Shown piece by piece: positions 8,253 to 16,627 of a stretch of 53,452 bases of DNA (its first letter is position 1; each line of letters begins with the position of its first letter). The position numbers were made by a program, and so were the translations under genes. A model generated the notes under the pieces. It worked only from the letters and a program-made list of their open reading frames with translations, made no database searches and was not told where the DNA came from. The stretch is from UBA117 sp049975245 (GTDB lineage: Archaea > Methanobacteriota > Methanobacteria > Methanobacteriales > Methanobacteriaceae), in contig JBNGDB010000016.1 in the NCBI GenBank assembly GCA_049975245.1, forward strand, positions 1 through 53,452. Reading direction: 5' to 3'.

Positions 8253-9449
8253 ATGTATTTAACACCAGAAGAAGAAAAAATGTATAATGGTGAATACGGA
8301 ACCACTGTACAAAAAAGTATGGAAATTTTAGTGGCCCTAGGAGACATCTATAATGCAGATGAAATGGTAAATATTAGTTCTGCTCAAATTTCAGGGGTTT
8401 CTTATAAAACAATAGGTGATGCTGGTTTAGAATACTTAGAAGACTTGTCAAAAGATGTTAATGCAAAAACTAGCGTAATATCCACGCTTAATCCAGCAGG
8501 TGTTGATTTAAACCAATGGAAAGAACTAGGATTCAGTGAAGAATTTACAAAAAGACAATTAAAAATAGTTGAAGCCTATAAAAAAATGGATGTTATGACA
8601 ACCTGTACATGTACTCCTTATCTAATAGGTAATGTGCCTTTATTAGGTTCTCATATTGCCTGGGCAGAGTCATCAGCAGTAGCATACGCTAATTCTGTAT
8701 TAGGTGCCAGAACTAACCGTGAAGGAGGTCCTGGAGCCCTATCAGCAGCGATATGTGGAAAAACACCCCTTTATGGTTATCATTTCAATAAAGAAAGGGT
8801 TCCTAATCTCATAATAGATTTAGAAACGGAACTTGAAGGAGCCGACTATAGTGCAATTGGATATCTTGTAGGTAAAACTATAGGTGACGGAGTTCCCTAT
8901 TTTAAATTTAAAAATAATCCAAATCCAAATGATCTAAAAAGTTTAGGGGCAGCATTGGCATCTTCAGGGGCCGTGGCGCTTTACCATGTGGAAGGGATCA
9001 CCCCAGAATATAAATTTGCCCAAAAAAGTATATATGCGGATGAAATTGAAAAAATACAAGTTGATAGAGCTGAAATTACTGATGTAAGAAATAAATTATC
9101 TACTTCAAGTGAAAAAGCTGATTTAATCTGTTTAGGATGTCCTCATTCATCATTGGACGAAATAGGATTAATTGCAAAACAATTAGCCGGTAAAAAATTA
9201 AAAAATGAACTATGGGTTTGCACTTCCATAAACATGAAGGAAGCATCTGAACGCATGGGTTACACCAGACAGATAGAAAAAGCTGGTGGAAAAATTGTAT
9301 GTGATACTTGTATGGTTGTATCACCAATCGAAGAATTAGGTTTTGAAGTAATCGGAGTGGATTCAGCAAAAGCAGCAAATTATATACCTAGTATGTGCGG
9401 TATGGATGTTGTTTTTGATGATTTTGAAAATTTGATAGTAAAAAAATAA
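8253..9449 (+). CDS. Phosphomevalonate dehydratase large subunit (aconitase X / DUF521)
   Basis: This 398-residue protein is the large subunit of archaeal aconitase X. With a DUF126 small subunit it dehydrates 5-phosphomevalonate to trans-anhydromevalonate 5-phosphate in the modified mevalonate pathway to isoprenoid lipids. The N-terminus MYLTPEEEKMYNGEYG, then NISSAQISGVSYKTIGD, CTCTPYLIGNVP near residue 115, and GARTNREGGPGALSAAICG near 150 are typical. Cysteines in CLGCPHSS and CDTCMVV near the C-terminus are candidates for iron-sulfur ligands. ATG at 8253 follows AAGGAGATTTTA. No small-subunit gene is in this window. The UbiD-family decarboxylase at 30567-31850 fits the next step of the pathway. 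Confidence 0.88.
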   Translation: MYLTPEEEKMYNGEYGTTVQKSMEILVALGDIYNADEMVNISSAQISGVSYKTIGDAGLEYLEDLSKDVNAKTSVISTLNPAGVDLNQWKELGFSEEFTKRQLKIVEAYKKMDVMTTCTCTPYLIGNVPLLGSHIAWAESSAVAYANSVLGARTNREGGPGALSAAICGKTPLYGYHFNKERVPNLIIDLETELEGADYSAIGYLVGKTIGDGVPYFKFKNNPNPNDLKSLGAALASSGAVALYHVEGITPEYKFAQKSIYADEIEKIQVDRAEITDVRNKLSTSSEKADLICLGCPHSSLDEIGLIAKQLAGKKLKNELWVCTSINMKEASERMGYTRQIEKAGGKIVCDTCMVVSPIEELGFEVIGVDSAKAANYIPSMCGMDVVFDDFENLIVKK

Positions 9450-9476
9450 GCAGATTAATCAAAAATTAAGCTTTTC

Positions 9477-9496
9477 TCTTAGAAACTAGTCTAAGA
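9477..9496. terminator. Possible terminator hairpin after the aconitase X gene
   Basis: TCTTAGA at 9477-9483 pairs perfectly with TCTAAGA at 9490-9496 around a 6-base loop, 28 bases after the stop codon. A T-rich stretch follows at about 9515-9535 but not immediately, so termination is only plausible. Confidence 0.35.
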
Positions 9497-9610
9497 ACCT
9501 TTAATAAGAAATTTAATTTTTCTATAATACTCTTTTTTAAAATAAAAATTATTCATAATAATTAATTTTCTAGAATATTATTTATTTAAATTATTTAATA
9601 ATATATTACT

Positions 9611-11998
9611 ATGTCTAAATGGATCCAGCATCCCCTAATAAAAGATGAAAAAATCGAAACTCGTCTTTATCAGCAAATTTTAGCAGCAGGTGTACTTAAA
9701 AAAGGAAATAGTATGATAGTTGCACCAACTGCCCTTGGTAAAACTATTGTAGCGGTTTTAGTAGCTGCTGAAAGGCTCAAAAATATAAAAAATTCAAAAA
9801 TTTTAGTTTTAGCTCCTAGCAAACCATTAGTGGTTCAACATGAGGAGAGTTTTCGAGAATTTCTAAGAGTAACTGTAACATCTATAACTGGAGATATAAA
9901 ACCGGGAGATAGGGAAAAAAGGTGGGATGAATCCCAAGTTATTTGTGCTACTCCACAAACCGTGGAATCAGATCTTATTTCAGGAAAATATACTCTTAAG
10001 AATGTTTCTCTAATGGTTTTTGATGAATGTCACCGAGGTGTAGGTTCTTATTCCTATGTTTATTTAGCAAATAAATACAATAAAGAGGGGACTAAACCAC
10101 TAATTTTAGGACTTACAGCATCTCCTGGATGGGATGAAGATCGAATTAAGAATGTTTGTAATAATCTTTTTATTAAAGACGTGGTTATTAAGAATGAAGA
10201 AGACAAAGATGTATCTCCCTATTTTAATCCCGTTGAGGTAAATTGGGTAAAAGTTGAGCTACCAAAAGAGTTAAAAGATATTAAGACTCATATGGAAAAA
10301 ACCTTAAAATCTCGGTTGATGACCTTAAAAAAAATGGGAGTAATTAATTCCATAGTTAATGTTAGTAAAAAAGATATTCTACGTGCCAAGAGCCTTGCCC
10401 AAAATAGAATAGGCAGAAGTCTTCATCCTCCAAAAAAATGTTTCGTGGCTATCTCTTTACTTAGTGCAGTTATTAATATTTTACACGCCATAGAACTTCT
10501 AGAAACACAAGGTGTAAGTAATCTAGAAAAATATTTTCAAAGACTTCGAAAAAAGAAAACTAAGGCCGCTAAAGGACTTTTTAACGATAAAGAATTTGGA
10601 CTTGCAATCTATTTAACACATAAAGCCGTTGATAATAACATTGAACATCCTAAAATCAATAAACTGGTTGAAATTTTAAAGAGGGAATTAAAATTTGATG
10701 GCTCCAAAATAATTATCTTCACCCAGTATAGAGATACAGTGGAAAAAATATATCAAAAATGTGTTGATGAAAATATAAATGCTGTAAAATTCTTTGGTCA
10801 AGCACCCCGTGATAATGAAAAAGGTTTAACTCAAAAAGAACAGAAAAAAATAATAAAATCTTTTAAAATGGGTGTATATGATGTTTTAATATCAACAAGT
10901 GTTGCGGAGGAAGGTATAGATATTCCTGCTGTAGATTTAGTAATTTTATATGAACCAGTCCCTTCTGAGATAAGGATGATACAACGGAGGGGAAGAACTG
11001 GTAGAAAAGAAAAAGGACGTATGTTTATACTGATTACTAAAGGAACTCGTGATGAGGCCTATTATTGGTCCAGCGTCAATAAAGAAAAACAAATGCGAAA
11101 ACAATTAGATAATGGTTATCAACAAGATTTTGAATTTAGTATATTAAATAAGGAAATAGATACCACTAAAGAACGTATAGATCCGGATTTTTGCGATGTA
11201 GAAGAGTTTGATCATGATGATAAAGATAAAACACTGAAATCAGCTGAATTAGAAGAAAAAACAAATTATGATGAAATAGAAAATGTCAAATCTGAATTAG
11301 AAGAATTTGAAGCCGGATCTGTTATCCCTGTAATATATGCTGATTCAAGAGAAGGTAATTCAAAGGTTTTAAGGGAATTAGATAATCTAAATATTGATAT
11401 TAAAATCAAAAGTTTGGCTGTGGCAGATTATCAGCTAAGTGAAGATGTAGCCATTGAAAGAAAAACATCTAAAGATTTTATAAGCTCTATAATTGATAAA
11501 CGTTTATATAAGCAAGCGAAAGAATTGGTTGAAAACTTTAACAAACCATTGATCATATTAGAAAGTGACGATTTATATACGGGTTTTGTTCATCCCAACG
11601 CTATTAGAGGTGCTTTAGCATCCATTACCGTAGACTTTGGAATACCAATAATACCTACAAGGTCCGAAGCAGATACTGCTGCTATGATTTATAGAATAGC
11701 TCAAAGAGAACAGGTGAACGAAAGACCTGAGATTCAGATAAGGACAGAAAAAAAACCATTAACTATGTGGGAACAACAGTTATTTATTGTGGAATCACTA
11801 CCCAATGTGGGCCCAGTTACTGCAAAAAAATTATTAAAAAAGTTTGGTAGCATTACTAAAATAATCTGCGCATCTGAAGAAGAACTAAAAAAAGTTGAAG
11901 GTATTGGAAACAAAATTGCTAAGCAAATTCGTGACGTTCTTGATTCTAATGTTAAAACTAAGCCTGCTATAGAAAAAAAATTAATTGAAGAAGATTAA
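9611..11998 (+). CDS. hef: Hef: FANCM/XPF-type helicase-nuclease for stalled replication forks
   Basis: The 795-residue protein has the full Hef architecture. An N-terminal superfamily 2 helicase has Walker A APTALGKT near residue 37, the DEAH-type box FDECHRG near 138, GLTASPG, and C-terminal helicase motifs ending in QRRGRTGRKEKGR near 460. An XPF/ERCC4 nuclease domain follows, with YADSREGNSKVL near 578 and the catalytic AIERKTSKDF near 615. The C-terminus carries tandem helix-hairpin-helix motifs (LPNVGPVTAKKLLKKFG and KVEGIGNKIAKQI). Hef processes fork-structured DNA in Euryarchaeota. Both domains appear intact. The gene follows a 161-base AT-rich spacer and is about 3 kb from orc1/cdc6, near the origin. 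Confidence 0.96.
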   Translation: MSKWIQHPLIKDEKIETRLYQQILAAGVLKKGNSMIVAPTALGKTIVAVLVAAERLKNIKNSKILVLAPSKPLVVQHEESFREFLRVTVTSITGDIKPGDREKRWDESQVICATPQTVESDLISGKYTLKNVSLMVFDECHRGVGSYSYVYLANKYNKEGTKPLILGLTASPGWDEDRIKNVCNNLFIKDVVIKNEEDKDVSPYFNPVEVNWVKVELPKELKDIKTHMEKTLKSRLMTLKKMGVINSIVNVSKKDILRAKSLAQNRIGRSLHPPKKCFVAISLLSAVINILHAIELLETQGVSNLEKYFQRLRKKKTKAAKGLFNDKEFGLAIYLTHKAVDNNIEHPKINKLVEILKRELKFDGSKIIIFTQYRDTVEKIYQKCVDENINAVKFFGQAPRDNEKGLTQKEQKKIIKSFKMGVYDVLISTSVAEEGIDIPAVDLVILYEPVPSEIRMIQRRGRTGRKEKGRMFILITKGTRDEAYYWSSVNKEKQMRKQLDNGYQQDFEFSILNKEIDTTKERIDPDFCDVEEFDHDDKDKTLKSAELEEKTNYDEIENVKSELEEFEAGSVIPVIYADSREGNSKVLRELDNLNIDIKIKSLAVADYQLSEDVAIERKTSKDFISSIIDKRLYKQAKELVENFNKPLIILESDDLYTGFVHPNAIRGALASITVDFGIPIIPTRSEADTAAMIYRIAQREQVNERPEIQIRTEKKPLTMWEQQLFIVESLPNVGPVTAKKLLKKFGSITKIICASEEELKKVEGIGNKIAKQIRDVLDSNVKTKPAIEKKLIEED

Positions 11999-12027
11999 TT
12001 AAAAAATAAATATATGAAAATTTATTG

Positions 12028-12774
12028 ATGAGAAGTGATAAATTGAAAATTTTAATGGACGTTAGAGGGAAAAAATACTTAATAGGTGAGGATAAGGATT
12101 TTCATTCTGATTTTGGTTATATAAAGAAAGAGAATATTAAAAACTGTGAAGAAGGTGATTTACTAAAGACACATCTGGATAAAGAATTTAAAGTTTTAAA
12201 AAAGGATGTGAATGATTATATTCAACTTATGGAACGTCGCTGTTCAATCATTTTACCTAAAGATATAGGAGTTATTGTTGCTTATACTGGTCTGGGTTCA
12301 GGTGCAAGAGTTGTGGAAGGAGGAACAGGAGCAGGTGCAACTGCTCTTCATTTTGGAAATATTGTAGGAGATCAGGGACAAGTTTATAGTTATGAAATTC
12401 GTGAAGATTTTGCAAATATAGCTATAAAAAATATTAATGGTTTTTCTAACAATAATATAGAAATTAAATGCAAAGACATTAAAGAGGGGATAGAAGAAAA
12501 AGATGTTGACTTAATTTTTCTAGATCTTCCTAAACCATGGGAATTAGTGGAAAAAGTTAAAGATTCACTAAAAATAGGAGGATATTTGGCCACTTACAAT
12601 CCTTACATTGAACAGTTTAAAATCCTGCATAATGTTTTAAACAAACATGATTTTAAAGAAATTAATACTGTAGAATGTATTTTAAGAGATATGGAGATTA
12701 AAACTAAAGGCACTAGGCCAAAAACCCGAATGGTTGGTCATACTGGATATCTTACATTCGCTAGAAAGATGTGA
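12028..12774 (+). CDS. trmI: tRNA (adenine-N1)-methyltransferase TrmI (m1A57/58)
   Basis: This SAM-dependent Rossmann methyltransferase modifies A57/A58 in the T-loop of tRNAs. The N-terminal domain has LMDVRGKKYLIGEDKDFHSD. The SAM-binding core follows with VVEGGTGAGATALHFGNIVG near residues 92-111 and YSYEIREDFANIA. The catalytic-site segment is DVDLIFLDLPKPWE. The C-terminus has MVGHTGYLTFARK. The length of 248 residues is normal for archaeal TrmI. ATG at 12028 gives an N-terminus of the expected length; a TTG at 12025 and a TTG at 12043 (after AGTGAT) are alternatives. It is 29 bases after hef on the same strand and may be cotranscribed. Confidence 0.92.
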   Translation: MRSDKLKILMDVRGKKYLIGEDKDFHSDFGYIKKENIKNCEEGDLLKTHLDKEFKVLKKDVNDYIQLMERRCSIILPKDIGVIVAYTGLGSGARVVEGGTGAGATALHFGNIVGDQGQVYSYEIREDFANIAIKNINGFSNNNIEIKCKDIKEGIEEKDVDLIFLDLPKPWELVEKVKDSLKIGGYLATYNPYIEQFKILHNVLNKHDFKEINTVECILRDMEIKTKGTRPKTRMVGHTGYLTFARKM

Positions 12775-12851
12775 AAAATTAATAATAAGATATTAAATAT
12801 ACTATTAAAATACTTCTAATAATAATAAATTTTTAATCAACAGGTGATTTT

Positions 12852-13766
12852 ATGACCTTCAATCAAAAAAATGTTATTTCAATAAAAGATTTCAGTAAAA
12901 AGGATATTGAATACATATTAAGAGTTGCTGAAAAAATGGAACCGATTGCAAGGTCAGAAAAAAGTTCTAGATTACTTTATGGGAAAATTTTGGGAATGTT
13001 GTTTTATGAACCTTCGACCAGGACTAAATTATCCTTTGAAACTGCTATGAAAAGATTGGGAGGAAATGTTATTGGATTTACCGAATCTTCCGGTAGTTCT
13101 GTGACAAAAGGGGAGAATCTAGCTGATACTGCTCGTATGGTTGGTGAATATGCTGATTCCATCGTTATAAGACATGAAATGGAAGGCACGGCTCGTTATG
13201 TTTCGGATTTAGTAGATGTTCCTGTTATTAACGCTGGTGATGGTGCTGGGCAGCATCCTACTCAAACACTTCTGGATCTTTATACAATGAAACGGATTTT
13301 TGGTAAAATAGAGGGATTAAAAGTTGCTTTAATTGGTGATTTAAAATATGGGAGAACGGTACATTCATTAGCTTATGCTTTAGCTTTATTTAACGTTAAA
13401 ATGAGTTTTGTATCGCCTAAAGAACTTAAAATGCCTGTGGAAATAATACACGATCTAAATAAAATGGAAGTTGTTGCTCGGGAAACAGAAAATTTGAATG
13501 AAGTATTGGATAAAGTAGATATTTTGTATGTTACCCGTATTCAAAAGGAAAGATTTCCTGATCCTGAAGAATATCTAAAAATTAAAGGTGCCTATTTGAT
13601 TAACTCCAAATTATTGGAGGGAACTGATTTAATAGTCATGCATCCTCTTCCTAGAGTTGATGAAATTGCTTATGATGTAGATAACACTCCTTACAGTAAA
13701 TATTTTGAACAAGCTTTCTACGGGGTTCCAGTACGTATGGCCCTTTTAAAATCTATAATAAAATAG
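12852..13766 (+). CDS. pyrB: Aspartate carbamoyltransferase catalytic chain
   Basis: PyrB condenses carbamoyl phosphate with aspartate, the first committed step of pyrimidine synthesis. The 304-residue chain shows the carbamoyl-phosphate loop YEPSTRTKLSFETA near residues 51-64, GQHPTQTLLDLYTMK near 133-147, and the C-terminal MHPLPRVDEI near 260. All catalytic residues expected in these motifs appear conserved. ATG at 12852 follows an excellent AGGTGATTTT site. The regulatory subunit gene pyrI is not adjacent and not in the window. It is convergent with orc1/cdc6 across 81 AT-rich bases. Confidence 0.96.
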   Translation: MTFNQKNVISIKDFSKKDIEYILRVAEKMEPIARSEKSSRLLYGKILGMLFYEPSTRTKLSFETAMKRLGGNVIGFTESSGSSVTKGENLADTARMVGEYADSIVIRHEMEGTARYVSDLVDVPVINAGDGAGQHPTQTLLDLYTMKRIFGKIEGLKVALIGDLKYGRTVHSLAYALALFNVKMSFVSPKELKMPVEIIHDLNKMEVVARETENLNEVLDKVDILYVTRIQKERFPDPEEYLKIKGAYLINSKLLEGTDLIVMHPLPRVDEIAYDVDNTPYSKYFEQAFYGVPVRMALLKSIIK

Positions 13767-13847
13767 GAAAAATAAATTCTAAGTTTTTTAAGAGATTATT
13801 ATAATAAATAAAGGATTATAATAATATAATATTTTTAAAAGATTTAT

Positions 13848-14996
13848 TTACATTCCCCATATTGCATCTTCTAATATGGAAGTTTCACATTGTAAGTCTA
13901 TAATATTCGTTCTTCCCTTAGCCCTACCTCTAGAAACTGTGTTTGTAGATATTAGACCTAACATCTCAAGTTCATTTATGAAATCAAAAATTCTTCGATA
14001 AGAAACGGTGTCTCCTTTTGAAACATCTTTATATACTTCATAAAGCCTTCCAGAAGTTATTTCTTCCCTTCTTTTTGTTAAAAATAATATTGATTCTAGC
14101 ACCCTTTGTTGCTGACTGGGTAATGTCATTACAATATCGGTGATTTTGTTGTGTTCTATGAAATCTTTAGCTTCACGTACATATTTACCATGAACTATTT
14201 CGGAACCTTTTTCATCGGCAATTTCCCCAGATGTTCTTAAAAGATCCAAGGCGTATCGAGCATCACCCTCTTCTTTAGCAGCTAAAGCAGCACATAAAGG
14301 AATAACATCATCACTAAGAGAATTATCGTTGAATGATAATTTTGATCTTTCTTCTAATATGTCAACTAATTGTTGAGCTCCGTAAGGTGGGAATACTATT
14401 TCACGGTCCCTGAGACTACTCTTAACCCTTGGTTTAATGAACTTCTTAAAATCCACATAATTACTTATTGAAAGTATAGATACATTATCAGTACGAGTTA
14501 AAGTATAAAGAAGACCATCACCATCATTTTTAAGCAAAATATCAATTTCATCCAGAACTACAAGTAAAATTAAATCTTTTCCAAATGCATTTTTTTTGAA
14601 CAGATTTCTGAAGGTGTGTATAACTTCAGCCTTAGTCCATCCTCTGTAGGGAACATCACGCCCCATTTGCTGACATAATCTAGCAATTACTTGGTATTCA
14701 GTAGTATAATCTGTACATCTTATATATTCAGTTTTTATATTCATTGAATTATTTTTAGAAGCTTCTTTAAGCTGCTTCATAGCAAATTTAGCCACAGCAG
14801 TTTTTCCCGTACCTGTTTTACCATAAATAGTGATATCTGGAGGGGTCACAGCTTTTAATGCTTCAATCCAATATTTGGCAATTGATTTTATTTGATTTTC
14901 TCTATGTGGTAATTTATCTGGTAGAAATCTATGATCAAGAAACTTCTTTTCCGTAAAAACACTATTTTTATCCCCTAATTCATCAAATATATTCAT
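13848..14996 (-). CDS. cdc6: Origin recognition / replication initiator protein Orc1/Cdc6
   Basis: This AAA+ ATPase binds origin recognition boxes and loads the MCM helicase. From ATG at 14996 it is 382 residues, starting MNIFDELGDKNSVFTEKKF. Walker A is YGKTGTGKTAVAKF near residues 64-77, and Walker B is LVVLDEIDILL near 147-157. A sensor-1 region (SILSISNYVDFKKFI) is followed by an arginine-rich sensor-2 area. The C-terminal winged helix covers about 300-382. This start is chosen because a GAGTGGTTTT site precedes it; the frame is open another 32 codons upstream, but that stretch (MVTFFLSCCEK...) does not resemble the family. It is transcribed away from the adjacent ORB-rich region, the usual arrangement for an archaeal origin. 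From memory it corresponds to Methanothermobacter cdc6-1. Confidence 0.96.
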   Translation of the reverse strand: MNIFDELGDKNSVFTEKKFLDHRFLPDKLPHRENQIKSIAKYWIEALKAVTPPDITIYGKTGTGKTAVAKFAMKQLKEASKNNSMNIKTEYIRCTDYTTEYQVIARLCQQMGRDVPYRGWTKAEVIHTFRNLFKKNAFGKDLILLVVLDEIDILLKNDGDGLLYTLTRTDNVSILSISNYVDFKKFIKPRVKSSLRDREIVFPPYGAQQLVDILEERSKLSFNDNSLSDDVIPLCAALAAKEEGDARYALDLLRTSGEIADEKGSEIVHGKYVREAKDFIEHNKITDIVMTLPSQQQRVLESILFLTKRREEITSGRLYEVYKDVSKGDTVSYRRIFDFINELEMLGLISTNTVSRGRAKGRTNIIDLQCETSILEDAIWGM

Positions 14997-15094
14997 AAAA
15001 CCACTCGCCAAAATTTTGATAAAGTTATTATAAAGATAATTCAATACAATGAAATTAACTTTTTCGCAGCAGGAAAGGAAAAACGTTACCATAG

Positions 15095-15137
15095 TGTAAT
15101 AATTTAATATAGATTTAGTGCGAAAAATTTCGAAATT
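15095..15137 (-). promoter_or_regulatory. cdc6 promoter with adjacent 12-bp palindrome
   Basis: On the minus strand a TATA-like CTATATTAAATTAT lies about 100 bases before the cdc6 start. Just upstream of it is a perfect 12-bp palindrome, AATTTCGAAATT at 15126-15137, partly overlapping CGAAA-AA-TTTCG at 15121-15132. The position would suit an operator or BRE-adjacent site. Function is inferred from position only. Confidence 0.4.
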
Positions 15138-15220
15138 AATAATAAGTTTTGCGTCCCCAACTACAAAATATTATAATGTACTCAACTTGGTTATATATTT
15201 ATTGAATGTGAGAGGTACAC

Positions 15221-15407
15221 TTCAAGTGTAAAAATTTCTTAAAAAGTTATATTCACCAAAAATTAAAAAAAAATGAATATTAATAAATAATTTCAAGTGT
15301 AAAAGTACATGATAAATCTAAAATTCAAAAGAGAGACATATGTTTCAACTGTAATTGAAAAATTAAAATTGTGATTTTTTAGAGAGAGACATTAATTTCA
15401 ACTGTAT
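15221..15407 (-). repeat. Left ORB arm (four repeats)
   Basis: Plus-strand cores are TTCAAGTGTAA at 15221 and 15292, TTCAACTGTAA at 15344 and TTCAACTGTAT at 15397. The first has a GAGAGGTAC tail at 15210-15218, and the last two have GAGAGAC tails at 15330 and 15384. The second lacks a clear GAGAG tail. Start-to-start spacings are 71, 52 and 53 bases. Confidence 0.9.
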
Positions 15408-15767
15408 ATTCTAAATAATTTTAATGTAATATTTATGAATAGATCATTACTATTCTATTAATTCAAATTCATAGTTTTAAATGCGAAAATACTGTTTTAA
15501 CATGCTAAAAATAAATGATACTTGTTTAAAATTTGTAATATTATTCAAATCGTTATAATATTCTATTACTATTTAATCTAGTTATAATATATTGCAAATT
15601 TATTTTTGATTATTATTTAGATATTTATACTTAATTTTGCGATTTTAATCGTTTAAAATTGTTTAAAACAAAATAAAACAAAATATTATTTATTTAGTCG
15701 TACTTAAATAATTCTTCAGTATTTTTATAAATTATAAACTTTTTAAAATCAATTTAAAATTAAATTT
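15408..15767. other. AT-rich core between ORB arms, candidate DNA unwinding element
   Basis: This 360-base interval consists almost wholly of A and T with very few G or C. It contains A-tracts (AAACAAAATAAAACAAAA near 15665) and a hairpin TTATTTA/TAAATAA with an 8-base loop at 15690-15711. No open frame of note and no ORB copy occurs. By analogy to other archaeal origins this is where strands would open. Confidence 0.65.
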
Positions 15768-16044
15768 TTACAGTTGAAATTCACCTCTCACTTATTTCTC
15801 TTATAATAAAATTTTCATGTTACACTTGAAATGTACCTCTCTTTGTAATTTTTCAAGATTCATTTGATAATTTTACATTTGAAATGTATCTCTTTTCACT
15901 TTTATTTTATGATCATTTTTAAGTTACACTTGAAATGTACCTCTGTTAGTTACTTTTTTTCATAATTTTGAAAATTTTACACTTGAAATATATCTCTCTT
16001 TTTTTCATAAATTAACTATTATTTTTACACTAGTAATTGTTCTT
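15768..16044 (+). repeat. Right ORB arm (five repeats plus one degenerate)
   Basis: Copies at 15768-15789, 15820-15842, 15873-15895, 15924-15946 and 15977-15999 match TTACAnTTGAAATnTAyCTCTCT closely. The first has TTCACCTCTC, and the third has TTACATTTG. A sixth, TTACACTAGTAATTGTTCTT at 16025-16044, keeps only the first half. Spacings are 52, 53, 51, 53 and 48 bases. Confidence 0.92.
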
Positions 16045-16078
16045 AATATTGTTTATTTTAGCTCATTAATTTCTAGAT

Positions 16079-16564
16079 TTATACGTACATTGTATCTGAG
16101 GCGTTTTTCTGATAATTGTCATGAACGCCAAATTCTCGTTGAATTTTCCATACACCTTGGATTTTTGCCCTGAAAATTTGTTTAATTGTTGAAATCAATC
16201 TGTCTTTCTTTAAACCATCTTCAAATATTTCACTAGTAACAATGTAATTTTTTAGTATATTGTCAGGGTGATTCATTTGAAAATCTACTCTAAAATTATT
16301 CAAACTAAATCTGAAATCCCAAATAAAATCTTCCATTTCCTTATTTGTCATTTTACTCATTTCATTTAAATGTTCAGGACTTACATTAGTAGCACAACCG
16401 ATTACAACTAAATCATTTTTTCCTTTAGGTTGAATAACATCCATTGTATGGTTTTCAGGGTAATGTATTAAAAAATGGAAGTTACTATTCTCATCTGGAA
16501 CTTTTTGACGGAATAAACCTTCATCCGACAGCCATTTTTGTATTTTATCCTCTATTTTTTTCAT
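16079..16564 (-). CDS. DUF2299 family protein
   Basis: This 161-residue protein has no membrane segment. It begins MKKIEDKIQKWLSDEGLF and contains NFHFLIHYPENHTMDVIQP, then a central NEMSKMTNKEMEDFIWDFRF, the layout I associate with DUF2299. The fold may resemble small secretion-chaperone-like proteins, but that is speculative. ATG at 16564 follows AGGTGTAAAAA. It borders the right arm of the replication origin, with its stop about 35 bases beyond the last ORB-like copy, and is divergent from cobD with a 63-base spacer. No function is assigned; its origin-adjacent location is the only contextual clue. Confidence 0.8.
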   Translation of the reverse strand: MKKIEDKIQKWLSDEGLFRQKVPDENSNFHFLIHYPENHTMDVIQPKGKNDLVVIGCATNVSPEHLNEMSKMTNKEMEDFIWDFRFSLNNFRVDFQMNHPDNILKNYIVTSEIFEDGLKKDRLISTIKQIFRAKIQGVWKIQREFGVHDNYQKNASDTMYV

Positions 16565-16627
16565 TTTTTACACCTAATTTTCACAACATTAAGTCACTAA
16601 TCAATATATTTATGAAAGAGATTACTA

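Larger units (their letters stand above)
15201..16044. other. Chromosomal replication origin (oriC) with two inverted arms of ORB repeats
   Basis: The gene-free interval from 14997 to 16078 contains nine clear copies of a repeat with consensus TTACASTTGAAAT, most continuing into a CTCTC tail. Five copies are on the plus strand at 15768, 15820, 15873, 15924 and 15977; a degenerate sixth is at 16025. Four lie on the minus strand with cores at 15221-15231, 15292-15302, 15344-15354 and 15397-15407. In both arms the TTACA end faces the middle. Between the arms is about 360 bases of nearly pure A/T, a candidate unwinding element. This matches the mini-ORB family known next to cdc6 in Methanothermobacter. 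Adjacent cdc6 and the lack of genes support the call. Confidence 0.93.

Noticed and set aside
14997..15092. N-terminal extension of Orc1/Cdc6 by 32 codons
   Set aside because: A good ribosome site precedes the Met at 14996, the 382-residue length fits the family, and the extension does not resemble Orc1 N-termini.
15210..16044. CRISPR-like array: short repeats at about 52-base intervals
   Set aside because: The repeats are AT-rich ORB cores in two opposite orientations, spacers are plain AT sequence, no cas gene is near, and orc1/cdc6 is adjacent.
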